DNA of 48,238 nt from Mycolicibacillus koreensis (lineage in GTDB: Bacteria; Actinomycetota; Actinomycetes; Mycobacteriales; Mycobacteriaceae), in NCBI RefSeq assembly GCF_002104795.1, contig NZ_NCXO01000034.1:1-48238 (forward strand), read 5' to 3'. Position 1 is the stretch's first letter, and each line of letters starts with the position of its first letter. The notes under the pieces are model-generated. The model did not search any database, was not told the DNA's origin, and worked only from the letters and a program-made list of their open reading frames with translations. The position numbers and the translations under genes were made by a program. Shown here piece after piece: positions 7,259-17,190 of the stretch.

Positions 7259-8428
7259 ATGGGGCTGACCGATCGCACCGCGCTGCAGACACTGCAGGAC
7301 GCGTTCGCCGCCCCACACGGACCTGAGCTGACGGTGCAGCGTTTTCTCACGCGTTGGTTCGCCGCGGAACCCGGTGTGCGCGCGATGTTTCCGGCGCATT
7401 TGAACCCGCTACGTTCCGCGTTCGCCCAAGCCCTGCACTGGGTGTACGGCCAGCTCGCCGCGCAACGCTCGCAAGAGCCGGTGGCGTTTCTCGCGCAGCT
7501 CGGCCGCGATCACCGCAAATACGGGGTCACCGCCGGGCACTACCCGGCGATGCGCGCGGCGCTGCACGCCGCGCTGCGCGACCAGCTCGCCGCCGCGTGG
7601 ACCCCGACGCTGGAGGCCACCGCGGTGCAGTCGCTGAGGTTGATCACCGGGGTGATGAGCAGTGCCGCCGACACCGACACCGGGCCGGCCTGGTGGGACG
7701 GCACCGTCGTCGAAACCAACCGGGCCTCCCGGGACCTGGCGGTGGTGCGGTTGCAGTTGGATCAGCCGCTGCCGTATCACCCCGGCCAATACGTCCAGGT
7801 CGAGGTGCCGCAGTGTCCGCGCAGCTGGCGGTATCTGTCCCCGGCGATCCCGCCGGAGAACTCCGGCGGCATCGAGTTCCACGTCCGCGCGGTGCCCGGC
7901 GGGCTGGTGAGCACCGCGATCGTCGGCGAGACCCGGCCCGGTGATCGGTGGCGGATCTCCAGCCCACACGGCGGGCTGCACGTCGACCGCGACAGCGGTG
8001 CCGACGTGCTGATGGTCGCCGGAAGCACCGGGCTGGCACCGCTGCGCGCGCTGATCATGGATCTCACCCGCTGGGGCCAGAACCCGCGGGTACACCTGTT
8101 CTTCGGGGCGCGCTATCCGTGCGAGCTCTACGACCTGCCCACGTTGTGGCAGATCGCCGCACACAATCCGTGGCTGTCGGTCTCACCGGTCAGCGAATAC
8201 CGACGTGACCCGCCGTGGGCGCCCCAGTTCCCCGACCCGACACCACCGCGCGGCCTGCATGTGCGCCAGACCGGCCGGCTGCCCGAGGTGGTGAGCAGCT
8301 ACGGCGGCTGGGGGGATCGCCAGATCCTGGTCTGTGGCGGACCGGCAATGGTGCACGCCACGCTCGCCGCGCTGCGGGAGCGCGGCGCACCGGACGACCG
8401 AGTCCAGCACGACCCGCTGTTCAGCTGA
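7259..8428 (+). CDS. Type II flavohaemoglobin (Rv0385-like)
   Basis: A 389-residue cytosolic protein with a globin domain (about 1-135), an FAD-binding barrel (about 145-245) and an NAD-binding domain (about 245-389). The probable proximal haem ligand is His85 (R-D-H-R-K-Y-G-V). The usual R-x-Y-S FAD motif is replaced by R-S-W-R-Y-L-S, and the NAD loop reads G-S-T-G-L-A-P-L-R-A-L; the closing motif C-G-G-P-A-M-V is present. Such changes mark the type II flavohaemoglobins. The M. tuberculosis member has been linked to D-lactate oxidation rather than fast NO dioxygenation. As there, it is divergent from clpB, but eight other genes/sites now lie between them. Confidence 0.88.
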   Translation: MGLTDRTALQTLQDAFAAPHGPELTVQRFLTRWFAAEPGVRAMFPAHLNPLRSAFAQALHWVYGQLAAQRSQEPVAFLAQLGRDHRKYGVTAGHYPAMRAALHAALRDQLAAAWTPTLEATAVQSLRLITGVMSSAADTDTGPAWWDGTVVETNRASRDLAVVRLQLDQPLPYHPGQYVQVEVPQCPRSWRYLSPAIPPENSGGIEFHVRAVPGGLVSTAIVGETRPGDRWRISSPHGGLHVDRDSGADVLMVAGSTGLAPLRALIMDLTRWGQNPRVHLFFGARYPCELYDLPTLWQIAAHNPWLSVSPVSEYRRDPPWAPQFPDPTPPRGLHVRQTGRLPEVVSSYGGWGDRQILVCGGPAMVHATLAALRERGAPDDRVQHDPLFS

Positions 8429-8434
8429 GTCTGA

Positions 8435-8440
8435 CAGAAT
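8435..8440 (+). promoter_or_regulatory. -10-like box of epimerase gene
   Basis: CAGAAT lies six bases before the ATG at 8447. With only 18 bp between the flavohaemoglobin stop and this start, it may be a leaderless internal promoter; read-through from upstream is equally possible. Confidence 0.35.
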
Positions 8441-8446
8441 CCGCCG

Positions 8447-9355
8447 ATGGCCCCAGCGGAGATCGACACCGTCACCCTGCGCGATCCGACCTCGTCGCTG
8501 ACGGCGACGTTCGCCCCGGGCGCGGGCATGGTGGGCACCTCGCTCACCGATGGCGCAACGGAGTTCCTCGGCCAACGCCACGGCCTGCGCGCCTACATCG
8601 ACCAGGGCAAGACGATGGGCATCCCGATTCTGTATCCGTGGGCGAACCGGCTCAGCGCCAACCACTATCGCGTCGACGACGCGGTCGTCACCCTGACGCC
8701 CGGCGCCGGCGGGGTACGCACCGACGAGCACGGCGCTCCCCTGCACGGGGTGCTCGCCGCCTACCCGGGCTGGCAGGTCCGCGCCGCCACCGACTCGCAG
8801 CTGATCGCCGAGATCGACTACGGGGCACAGCCGTCACTGCTGGCAAGCTTTCCCTATCCGCACCGGCTCACCGTCGATGTCAGCCTGGCCGAGCAGACGT
8901 TGCGAATCGCCACCACCGTCACGGCCACCAGCGCCGCACCGGTTCCGCTGTGTTACGGGTTCCACCCGTACCTGCAGCTGCCGGCCACCCCACGGGCGCA
9001 GTGGCAGGTGCAGACCCCGGCGATGACCCACCGCCCGGCCGACGCCCGGGGCCTGCCGACCGGGGCGTCCGACGACCGTCCCGGCACGACGGTGACTCTC
9101 GGCGACAGCGTCTACGACGACGGCTACACCGACGTGCCCACCGGCGCGGTGTTCGCGGTCAGCGGCGACGACCGGCGCATCGAGGTGCATTTCGAGCAGG
9201 GCTTCCCGGCTGCTCAGGTCTTCGCCCCCGGAGACGACGACGTGATCTGCTTCGAACCGATGGCCGCGCCCACCGATGCACTGCGGCGCGGCGGCTACCG
9301 GCTGGCCCACTTCGGCTCCCCCGACACCACCCGCTTCGCCATCCGGGTGTGCTGA
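8447..9355 (+). CDS. Aldose 1-epimerase family protein
   Basis: A 302-residue member of the galactose mutarotase-like fold, which interconverts alpha and beta anomers of hexoses or hexose-6-phosphates. It shows G-Q-R-H-G-L near residue 45, W-A-N-R-L as the sugar-binding arginine motif, H-G-V-L (catalytic His candidate), G-F-H-P-Y-L and the late C-F-E-P-M-A with the likely catalytic Glu. The length fits the family. It follows the flavohaemoglobin by 18 bp and ends convergent with the MFS exporter. The exact sugar is not predictable. Confidence 0.85.
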   Translation: MAPAEIDTVTLRDPTSSLTATFAPGAGMVGTSLTDGATEFLGQRHGLRAYIDQGKTMGIPILYPWANRLSANHYRVDDAVVTLTPGAGGVRTDEHGAPLHGVLAAYPGWQVRAATDSQLIAEIDYGAQPSLLASFPYPHRLTVDVSLAEQTLRIATTVTATSAAPVPLCYGFHPYLQLPATPRAQWQVQTPAMTHRPADARGLPTGASDDRPGTTVTLGDSVYDDGYTDVPTGAVFAVSGDDRRIEVHFEQGFPAAQVFAPGDDDVICFEPMAAPTDALRRGGYRLAHFGSPDTTRFAIRVC

Positions 9356-9362
9356 ACGACGC

Positions 9363-10877
9363 TCAGTCGACAACGGGGGCTTCGATGCCCGTCGAACCGG
9401 CATCCTCGGGGTCCGGTGCGGCCCCCGCATCGGTGGTACGGATCGCGGCGGCGACCAGCATTCCCACCACGAAGATCGCCACCGTCACGGTGAACGCGAC
9501 CGCGTAGCCGTGGGTGATCGCCTCGGCGGCGGCGCGGATGAGTGTGACGTCACCGGTGGCGTAGCCGCGGTAGAGGCTGGCGGTGGCGTCGGGAACCTCC
9601 CGGTTGGCGGCCGACACCGCCACCGTCGACAGCGCCGCCAACCCCAGGGCACCCCCGATCTGCTGGGCGGTGTTCAGCAACGCGGAGGCGATCCCGGTGT
9701 CGCGTTCGGGCACACCGTTGACCGCGACGAGGGTCAGCGGCACGAACCCGAGCCCCAACCCCACCGCGGTGAGCACCATCGCGGGCATCAACTCGGTCAG
9801 ATATCCCGTCTGCGGGTCGATGGTGCCCAGCCAGAACATCCCGGCGGCGGCCACCAGCATCCCGGGGGCGACGATCATCCGGGGCGGGAACCGGTCGGCC
9901 AGCTTGGAACTGAGCGCCGCGGCCCCTCCCATCCCCAGGCTGAACGGCAGGTAGGCCAGGCCGGTCTTCACCGGACTGTAGCCCTGCACCTGCTGCAGGT
10001 ACAGGGTGAGGAAGTAGAACATCGCGAACATTCCGGCCCCGAGGAACAGCATGGTCGCGAACGCCGCGGAGCGCGACGGGTCGGCGAACAGCCCCAGCGG
10101 CATCATCGGGTGCGCACTGCGCGCCTGCCAGGCGACGAATCCGACCAGCAGCACCGCGGCGGCGACGAACAGCGCCACCACCGCGGGGTCGGTCCAACCG
10201 TCCTGCCCTCCGCGGGTGATCCCGTAGACCAGGGCCAACAACCCGCCGGTGCCCAGCGTGGCGCCGGGCAGATCGAGGCGGCCGCTGTTGCGTTCCCCCT
10301 CGACGATGAGCGCCGAGCCGGCCAACACCGCCACCGCGATCGGCACGTTGACGAAGAACACCCACCGCCACGACAGGGAATCGGTGAGCACCCCGCCGAG
10401 CAGCAGCCCCACCGTCGAGCCCATGCCGGCCATCGCGGCGTACACGCCCATCGCCCGGTTGCGCGGGGCGCCGGCGGCGAAGTTCACCGCGATCAGCGAC
10501 AGCGCGGTGGGCGCGGCGATCGCACCGCCGACCCCCTGCAGCACCCGCGCCCCGATCAGCCACGCCTCATCGCCGGCGAGACCGCCGGCCATCGACGCCA
10601 CCGCGAACAGCGCGATCCCGACCCGGAACATCCGGCGGCGGCCGAACACGTCACCGGACTTGCCGCCGAGCAGCAGCAGACCGCCGAACGCCAGCGCGTA
10701 GGAGTTGACCACCCACGACAGGTTTCCCGCCGAGACCGCCAGATCCTGCTGGATGCTGGGGAGGGCGATATTGGTGATGGTGCTGTCGAGCACCACCATC
10801 AGCTGTGCGGTCGCAATGACCACCAGAGCGGCGACCGGATGGGCGGCCCGCCGGGTTCCCGTCGATGGATCTGCCAC
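9363..10877 (-). CDS. MFS multidrug exporter, DHA2 (14-TM) type
   Basis: A 504-residue transporter with 14 predicted helices. It shows the motifs of the EmrB/QacA drug/proton antiporter group: L-D-S-T-I-T-N-I-A-L-P-S-I in helix 1, G-K-S-G-D-V-F-G-R-R in loop 2-3 and G-S-T-V-G-L-L-L-G-G in helix 5. The GTG at 10877 has AGGAGG six bases upstream; an ATG nine codons further up lacks a ribosome site. It is divergent from a TetR (10999), and an inverted repeat lies between them, so substrate-induced derepression is likely. Substrates cannot be deduced. Confidence 0.9.
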   Translation of the reverse strand: MADPSTGTRRAAHPVAALVVIATAQLMVVLDSTITNIALPSIQQDLAVSAGNLSWVVNSYALAFGGLLLLGGKSGDVFGRRRMFRVGIALFAVASMAGGLAGDEAWLIGARVLQGVGGAIAAPTALSLIAVNFAAGAPRNRAMGVYAAMAGMGSTVGLLLGGVLTDSLSWRWVFFVNVPIAVAVLAGSALIVEGERNSGRLDLPGATLGTGGLLALVYGITRGGQDGWTDPAVVALFVAAAVLLVGFVAWQARSAHPMMPLGLFADPSRSAAFATMLFLGAGMFAMFYFLTLYLQQVQGYSPVKTGLAYLPFSLGMGGAAALSSKLADRFPPRMIVAPGMLVAAAGMFWLGTIDPQTGYLTELMPAMVLTAVGLGLGFVPLTLVAVNGVPERDTGIASALLNTAQQIGGALGLAALSTVAVSAANREVPDATASLYRGYATGDVTLIRAAAEAITHGYAVAFTVTVAIFVVGMLVAAAIRTTDAGAAPDPEDAGSTGIEAPVVD

Positions 10878-10904
10878 CGCCACCCTCCTCACCGAAATGT
10901 ACAA

Positions 10905-10944
10905 CCGTTGAGATTACCGATCATCCTGACACGAATCTCACCGG
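10905..10944. promoter_or_regulatory. Inverted repeat between MFS and TetR genes
   Basis: CCGTTGAGATT (10905-10915) pairs with AATCTCACCGG (10934-10944) with one mismatch and an 18-bp gap. It lies in the shared promoter region of the divergent MFS and TetR genes and is the best operator candidate there. Confidence 0.55.
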
Positions 10945-10998
10945 TCGTCTACTTTTCGTGGGATAGGATGCAGCCACGCAGCCGGTCAGGAGGGGCCC

Positions 10999-11598
10999 GT
11001 GGATGACGCCGCACCGCAGCGGTCGGGTTCCCCACCCGACGACCCCGCGGTAAGCAAGGGCCAGCGCACCCGGCGGCGCATCCTGACCGCGGCGCGTGAG
11101 GTCTTCGCCACGATGGGATTCGAACGCGCGACCATCCGGGCGATCGCCACGGCCGCCGAGGTCGACAAGTCGTCGGTGATCCAATATTTCGGCACCAAGG
11201 AGCAACTGTTCCGCGAGGCGGTGTCCTGGGTGATCCCGATCGAGCAGATCACCGTCGAGGATCCAGCCCAGACGGCGGAGAACATGGCCCGCGGGATGCT
11301 CAACGCCTGGGCCGCCGAGCCCAACAGCCCGATGACGGTGCTGTTGCGGGCCGCGATGACCAGTGAGATCGCCGCCGAGATCCTTCGGACGAATGTCACC
11401 GCGCAGGCGGTGGACTCCCTGGCGGGCCAGATCAACACCCCCGACGCGCGGCTCCGTTCGGTTCTCGTCGGGGCCATCCTGATGGGCATCGCGAGTCAGC
11501 GCTACATCCTGCGCATGCCCGACCTCGCCGAGGCCGACACCGAGGAAATCCTGACGTTGGTGACTCCGTTGCTGCGCCAGCTGATCTCGCCGGATTGA
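10999..11598 (+). CDS. TetR-family repressor
   Basis: A 199-residue regulator whose HTH spans about 40-65 (I-R-A-I-A-T-A-A-E-V-D-K-S-S-V-I-Q-Y-F-G). The GTG at 10999 follows CAGGAGGGG at 10988-10996. The ligand domain resembles the TetR_C_17 group common in actinobacteria. It is transcribed away from the MFS exporter and presumably represses it. It ends six bases from the convergent hspR gene. Confidence 0.92.
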   Translation: MDDAAPQRSGSPPDDPAVSKGQRTRRRILTAAREVFATMGFERATIRAIATAAEVDKSSVIQYFGTKEQLFREAVSWVIPIEQITVEDPAQTAENMARGMLNAWAAEPNSPMTVLLRAAMTSEIAAEILRTNVTAQAVDSLAGQINTPDARLRSVLVGAILMGIASQRYILRMPDLAEADTEEILTLVTPLLRQLISPD

Positions 11599-11604
11599 CG
11601 ACGG

Positions 11605-11976
11605 TCAGCGGCGCGGCTGCCACACCACGACGGCCGTGCTCTTGGGCGCCACCATGAGGTCGCGACGCTGATTGGCGCGCAACGACTCCACCTCCCGGTT
11701 GAGCTCGGCAATGCGCGCCTTGAGCGCGTCGACCTGGTTGGTCAACTCGATGACCCGTTTGATGCCAGCAAGGTTGACACCCTCATCGTGGGAGAGTCGC
11801 TGCACCTCGCGCAACAGGTCGACATCGTGTTCGGAATACCGCCGTCCGCCACCGGAACTGCGCCGCGGACTGACCAAACCCAGCCGGTCGTAGGTACGCA
11901 ACGTCTGGGCGTGCATGCCGGCTAGCTCGGCGGCCACCGAGATCAAAAACGTACGGGCTTCTTTCTCCTTGCTCAT
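11605..11976 (-). CDS. hspR: Heat-shock repressor HspR
   Basis: A 123-residue MerR-type regulator with winged HTH at about 10-75 (F-L-I-S-V-A-A-E-L-A-G-M-H-A-Q-T-L-R-T-Y-style core) and a C-terminal coiled coil ending in V-V-W-Q-P-R-R. In actinobacteria HspR binds HAIR elements with DnaK as co-repressor, so free DnaK senses folding stress. The ATG at 11976 overlaps the dnaJ1 stop by four bases. It is the last gene of dnaK-grpE-dnaJ1-hspR, and its targets are visible here upstream of dnaK and clpB. Confidence 0.96.
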   Translation of the reverse strand: MSKEKEARTFLISVAAELAGMHAQTLRTYDRLGLVSPRRSSGGGRRYSEHDVDLLREVQRLSHDEGVNLAGIKRVIELTNQVDALKARIAELNREVESLRANQRRDLMVAPKSTAVVVWQPRR

Positions 11977-13157
11977 CAGCGGCTGCCTGCCCAACCAGCA
12001 CGCGGGTCGAACCCGCTGGCCTTCTCCGCCGCGGCGTAGGCCTGCAACGCCTCTTTGGCTTCGCCCTCCAGCTTGGAGGGAACCGCGACCTTCACGGTCA
12101 CCAACAGGTCACCCTGTCCGCCACCCCGTTTGGGAACCCCACGGCCACGCACCCGTAGGATGCGCCCGTCGGCGGTGCCCTCGGGCACCCGCACGTTGAC
12201 GGTGCCCTCCAGGGTGGGCACGGTGAGCGTGGTGCCCAGTGCCAGCTCGGTGAAGCTCACCGGCATGGTCACGGTCAGATCGGTTCCGTCGCGGCCGAAC
12301 ACCGAGTCGGGTCGTACGTGCACCGTGACGTACAGGTCGCCCGACGGGGCTCCGCGCAGACCGGCCTCGCCTTGGCCGGCAAGCCGGATCCGCTGGCCGT
12401 CCTCGACTCCGGCGGGGATGCGCACGTTGATGGTGCGGGTGCGGGTGGCGACCCCGGTGCCCTTGCACTCCTCGCAGGGGTTTTCGATGATCGATCCGCT
12501 GCCGCGGCAGTCGGTGCACGGCTCGGAGAAACCGAACGCACCCTGGTTGCGGCTGATCGCCCCCGAACCGTTACACGTCGGACAGACCTTCGGGCTGGTG
12601 CCCGGGCGCGCCCCGCTGCCATGGCAGTTGGTGCACGGCGCCGGGCTGGTGAGCCGCAGCGGCATCTGCACGCCCTTGGTGGCTTCACGGAAGTTCAGCT
12701 CGGTCTCGGTCTCCAGGTCGTTGCCTCGGCGCGGCCGGCTGGGCCGCGGCTGCTGGGCCGCGCCCCGGCCGAACAGCCCGCCGAACAGATCCCCGATGTT
12801 GGCCCCACCGCTCTGGCCGGCGGCATCGAACAGGTCGTTGAGGTTGAACTCGACACCGTCGGTGCCGGCGCCGGAGAACCCGCCGAAGTTGCCGCCACTG
12901 AACCGGCGTCGGCCGCCGTTGGCGAACAACCGGCGTGTCTCGTCGTACTCACGCCGCTTTTCCTTGTCGGTCAGGACATCCCGTGCCTCGCCGACGGACT
13001 TGTACTTCTCGTCGGCGGCGGCGTTGCCCGGGTTGCGGTCAGGGTGGTTCTCCGCCAGCAGCTTTCGGGCGACCCGCTTGATCTCCTCTTCGCTGGCATC
13101 AGGAGAGACGCCCAGTTCTTTGTAGAAGTCCTTCTCGACCCACTCACGTTGAACCAT
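11976..13157 (-). CDS. dnaJ1: Chaperone DnaJ1
   Basis: A 393-residue type A Hsp40. The J domain (about 8-75) keeps the essential H-P-D tripeptide (E-N-H-P-D-R-N). A Gly/Phe-rich linker (about 78-120) leads to the zinc domain with four C-x-x-C-x-G-x-G repeats (C-T-N-C, C-P-T-C, C-T-D-C, C-E-E-C), then two substrate-binding beta domains. It stimulates DnaK ATPase and delivers clients. It overlaps hspR and lies 59 bp after grpE. Length and domains match the M. tuberculosis DnaJ1. Confidence 0.96.
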   Translation of the reverse strand: MVQREWVEKDFYKELGVSPDASEEEIKRVARKLLAENHPDRNPGNAAADEKYKSVGEARDVLTDKEKRREYDETRRLFANGGRRRFSGGNFGGFSGAGTDGVEFNLNDLFDAAGQSGGANIGDLFGGLFGRGAAQQPRPSRPRRGNDLETETELNFREATKGVQMPLRLTSPAPCTNCHGSGARPGTSPKVCPTCNGSGAISRNQGAFGFSEPCTDCRGSGSIIENPCEECKGTGVATRTRTINVRIPAGVEDGQRIRLAGQGEAGLRGAPSGDLYVTVHVRPDSVFGRDGTDLTVTMPVSFTELALGTTLTVPTLEGTVNVRVPEGTADGRILRVRGRGVPKRGGGQGDLLVTVKVAVPSKLEGEAKEALQAYAAAEKASGFDPRAGWAGSR

Positions 13158-13216
13158 GCCGCGTCACCTCCTCACCCTTCTCCGCTCGGCGTGTGCTGTT
13201 GTCCTCCATCAGCCGA

Positions 13217-13869
13217 CTACGATTCCGTGTCCGGCTGGGCATCCTCCTCGGGTGCCTCCGTGCTGTCGCCGGTCGCGGCTCCCGCGTCCCCGGTGACGGT
13301 GTTGTTCTGAGCGTCCTCCACAGTGTCCACCACCCCGACCATGGCGTGGCGCAAAACCGCCTCACCGAGTCGGTATCCCTTACGCAGGACATCGGCGATG
13401 ACCGTGAGTCCGCCGCCGTCACCCTCGTGGTGGACGGCTTCATGCAACGCGGGGTCGAATTCGTCGCCTTCGGCACCGAACTCGACCAGCCCCAGCGACG
13501 TCAACGCGTCGGTGAGCTTGCCGGCGAACGCTTTGAGCGGCCCCGACTCCAGGTCACCGTGGCTGCGCGCGCGGTCCAGGTCGTCGAGGATGCCGAGCAA
13601 CTCGCTAACCACCGCACCTTTCGCACGCTCAGCCGCGGCCTGTTGATCGCGCAACGCCCGCTTGCGGTAGTTGGCGAAATCGGCCTGCACCCTTTTGAGG
13701 TCGTCGGTGAGTTCGGCCAGTTTCACGGCGTCGGCGCCGGCGGGCTCGGAGCCCTCCGAGCCCGACCCACCGGGGGTCGGGTCGGAGGCGGCCTCGCGCA
13801 CTTCTCCGGTCTCGGGGTCGATGCGCCGCTTATCGGTCACGACCACCGGTTCATCCGGGTTCTGTTCGC

Positions 13870-13873
<4 letters not shown>
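13217..13873 (-). CDS. grpE: Nucleotide exchange factor GrpE
   Basis: A 218-residue dimeric exchange factor for DnaK. An acidic, low-complexity N-terminus is followed by a long coiled-coil helix (about 50-95, [16 protein letters not shown]) and the beta domain with H-E-A-V-H-H-E-G and V-L-R-K-G-Y-R-L-G. The C-terminal 30 residues are again acidic and disordered. The start is a GTG that overlaps the dnaK stop (GTGA), giving translational coupling. Confidence 0.95.
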
Positions 13874-15723
<1,850 letters not shown>

Positions 15724-15765
15724 GAGCGTTCCTCCTGATAGACGTTCTTTTGGACGTTGACGTGG

Positions 15766-15786
15766 TCTGAGCGAACCAGACTCAAG
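15766..15786. promoter_or_regulatory. Weak second HAIR-like site upstream of dnaK
   Basis: TCTGAGC-N7-ACTCAAG has a perfect right half and a 4/7 left half with the correct 7-bp spacing. It lies 43 bp upstream of the dnaK start, between the gene and the strong HAIR site. It may strengthen HspR binding. Confidence 0.45.
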
Positions 15787-15820
15787 CTTGCTCTCGCCGA
15801 CAGCAGTCTGTCAACTCGGG

Positions 15821-15841
15821 GTTGAGTCTACTTCACTCAAG
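15821..15841. promoter_or_regulatory. HAIR element (HspR operator) of dnaK operon
   Basis: GTTGAGT-N7-ACTCAAG matches the HspR consensus at 13 of 14 positions. It lies 98 bp upstream of dnaK and corresponds to the clpB site at 3381-3401. Confidence 0.92.
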
Positions 15842-15951
15842 ATTTCACGGGGTTCAACGGCCCGGTGCCCGGGTTTGTTCCCGGCGTCACCGCGCGGACA
15901 CGTTCGGCGGGCACCGTGGGTGGCACCGCTCCCCGACACCCGGAGGTCTCG

Positions 15952-16143
15952 ATGAACCACCCCGACCAGCACCGGTTGCACCAACTCGCCCACGACCTGC
16001 ACGAATTCGCCGCCGAGGTGCACACCCTGGGCTACTCCCCGGCCACCGCCAGCGGGGCCGAAGGGCCGTTCCTGGACCTGTCGGCCCGCATGCGCGACCG
16101 CGCCGCCACCCTGGCCCGCCTGGCGTCCGCCCGCAGCGCCTGA
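15952..16143 (+). CDS. Small hypothetical protein, 63 residues
   Basis: A short, hydrophilic, His- and Ala-rich helical protein (H-R-L-H-Q-L-A-H-D-L-H-E-F-A-A-E-V). The ATG at 15952 has GGAGG six bases upstream (15942-15946), and the codons show the third-position GC of real genes. There is no signal, membrane segment or recognised domain. It lies between the divergent dnaK promoter and the 23-bp tandem repeats that begin immediately after its stop. The function is unknown. Confidence 0.55.
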   Translation: MNHPDQHRLHQLAHDLHEFAAEVHTLGYSPATASGAEGPFLDLSARMRDRAATLARLASARSA

Positions 16144-16256
16144 GCCGTCACCCCCGGGGACCCGGGGCCGTCACCCCCGGGAACCCGGCCACCGCCCCGC
16201 GGGAACCCCGGTCACCGCTCGGCGGGAACCCCGGCCACCGCTCGGCGGGAACCCCG
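16144..16256. repeat. GC-rich tandem repeat, five units of about 23 bp
   Basis: Units start at 16144, 16167, 16188, 16211 and 16234 (23, 21, 23, 23 and 23 bp), sharing the pattern G-C/T-C-A/G-C-C ... GGGAACCCCG. The two last units are nearly identical; the first two are more diverged. The array fills the space between a small gene's stop and the redox-operon promoter. It looks like a minisatellite of the MIRU/VNTR kind. Confidence 0.8.
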
Positions 16257-16273
16257 GAGCGACGAATATAGAC

Positions 16274-16295
16274 ATGCGTTGAGATTCATGCGCAT
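16274..16295. promoter_or_regulatory. Possible operator/promoter of redox operon
   Basis: ATGCG (16274-16278) and CGCAT (16291-16295) form an inverted repeat across 12 bp, and ATGCGCAT at 16288-16295 is itself palindromic. It lies 49 bp before the SDR start in an AT-richer island, the most likely promoter for the six following genes. No adjacent regulator is encoded. Confidence 0.35.
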
Positions 16296-16343
16296 AATGG
16301 GTGTCGAACCGGAATCGCCGACCCGCACGTTGGAGGACCCCGC

Positions 16344-17150
16344 ATGGCACCGATGGCGCACGAAGGTGTCGTCGCGGCGGCGCCGGGCCGGTTCGACGGC
16401 CAACGGGCACTGGTCACCGGCGGCAGCCGCGGCATCGGTGCGGCCGTCGCGCGCCGGCTCGCCGCCGACGGCGCCGCGGTCGCCGTCAACTACGTCTCGA
16501 ACGCCGCCGCCGCCGACACCCTGGTCGCCGAACTGACCGACGGCGGGCACCGGGCCGCCGCGTTTCAGGCCGACGTCAGCGACGCCGCCCAGGCCCACGA
16601 TCTGGTGGCACGGGCGGTGGCCGAGCTCGGCGGCCTCGACCTGATCGCCAGCTGTGCGGGGATCGAACACTTCGGGCCGCTGGAGTCGCTCACCCAGGCA
16701 GACTTCGACCGGGTGTTCCACACCAACGTCGGCGGTCAACTCTTCGTCACCCAGGCCGGGGCCGCGGTGCTGTCCCGCGGCGGCCGCATCGTGCTGATGT
16801 CGTCGGTGAGCGCCCGCATCGGGGTCTACCAGCACAGCCTGTACGCGGCGAGCAAGGCCGCGGTCTCGGCCATGGTGCACAACCTCGCCCCCGAGTTGGC
16901 CGAGCGCGGCATCGCCATCAACGCGATCGCCCCCGGCGGCACCGCCACCGACATGGCCGCCGAGGTCGGGGCTCGCTACACCCCACCCGCCCTGCGCGAT
17001 GTCCCTGCGGAGACGGTGTTCGCCTCGATGAACGCTCTGGGCCGCCTGGCCGAACCCGCGGAGATCGCCGCAGTGGCAGCATTTTTGCTCTCTTCGGACG
17101 CCTCTTATCTCACCGGCGCCACCCTCGATGCCTCCGGAGGATGGATGTGA
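16344..17150 (+). CDS. Short-chain dehydrogenase/reductase
   Basis: A 268-residue classical SDR. The cofactor motif T-G-G-S-R-G-I-G lies at about 25-32, C-A-G-I replaces N-A-G-I near 107, and the catalytic S-S-V-S...Y-A-A-S-K triad is intact. The C-terminal S-Y-L-T-G-A-T-L-D-A-S-G-G-W is typical of the FabG-like group. It probably reduces or oxidises a small carbonyl/alcohol with NAD(P). It is the first gene of a six-gene unit (gaps 40, overlap 4, 40, 24 and 29 bp), which suggests joint work on one substrate. Confidence 0.9.
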   Translation: MAPMAHEGVVAAAPGRFDGQRALVTGGSRGIGAAVARRLAADGAAVAVNYVSNAAAADTLVAELTDGGHRAAAFQADVSDAAQAHDLVARAVAELGGLDLIASCAGIEHFGPLESLTQADFDRVFHTNVGGQLFVTQAGAAVLSRGGRIVLMSSVSARIGVYQHSLYAASKAAVSAMVHNLAPELAERGIAINAIAPGGTATDMAAEVGARYTPPALRDVPAETVFASMNALGRLAEPAEIAAVAAFLLSSDASYLTGATLDASGGWM

Positions 17151-17190
17151 GCCAGGATCGGGCGCCACGCCGACCGGAGGAGCGGGTCGC

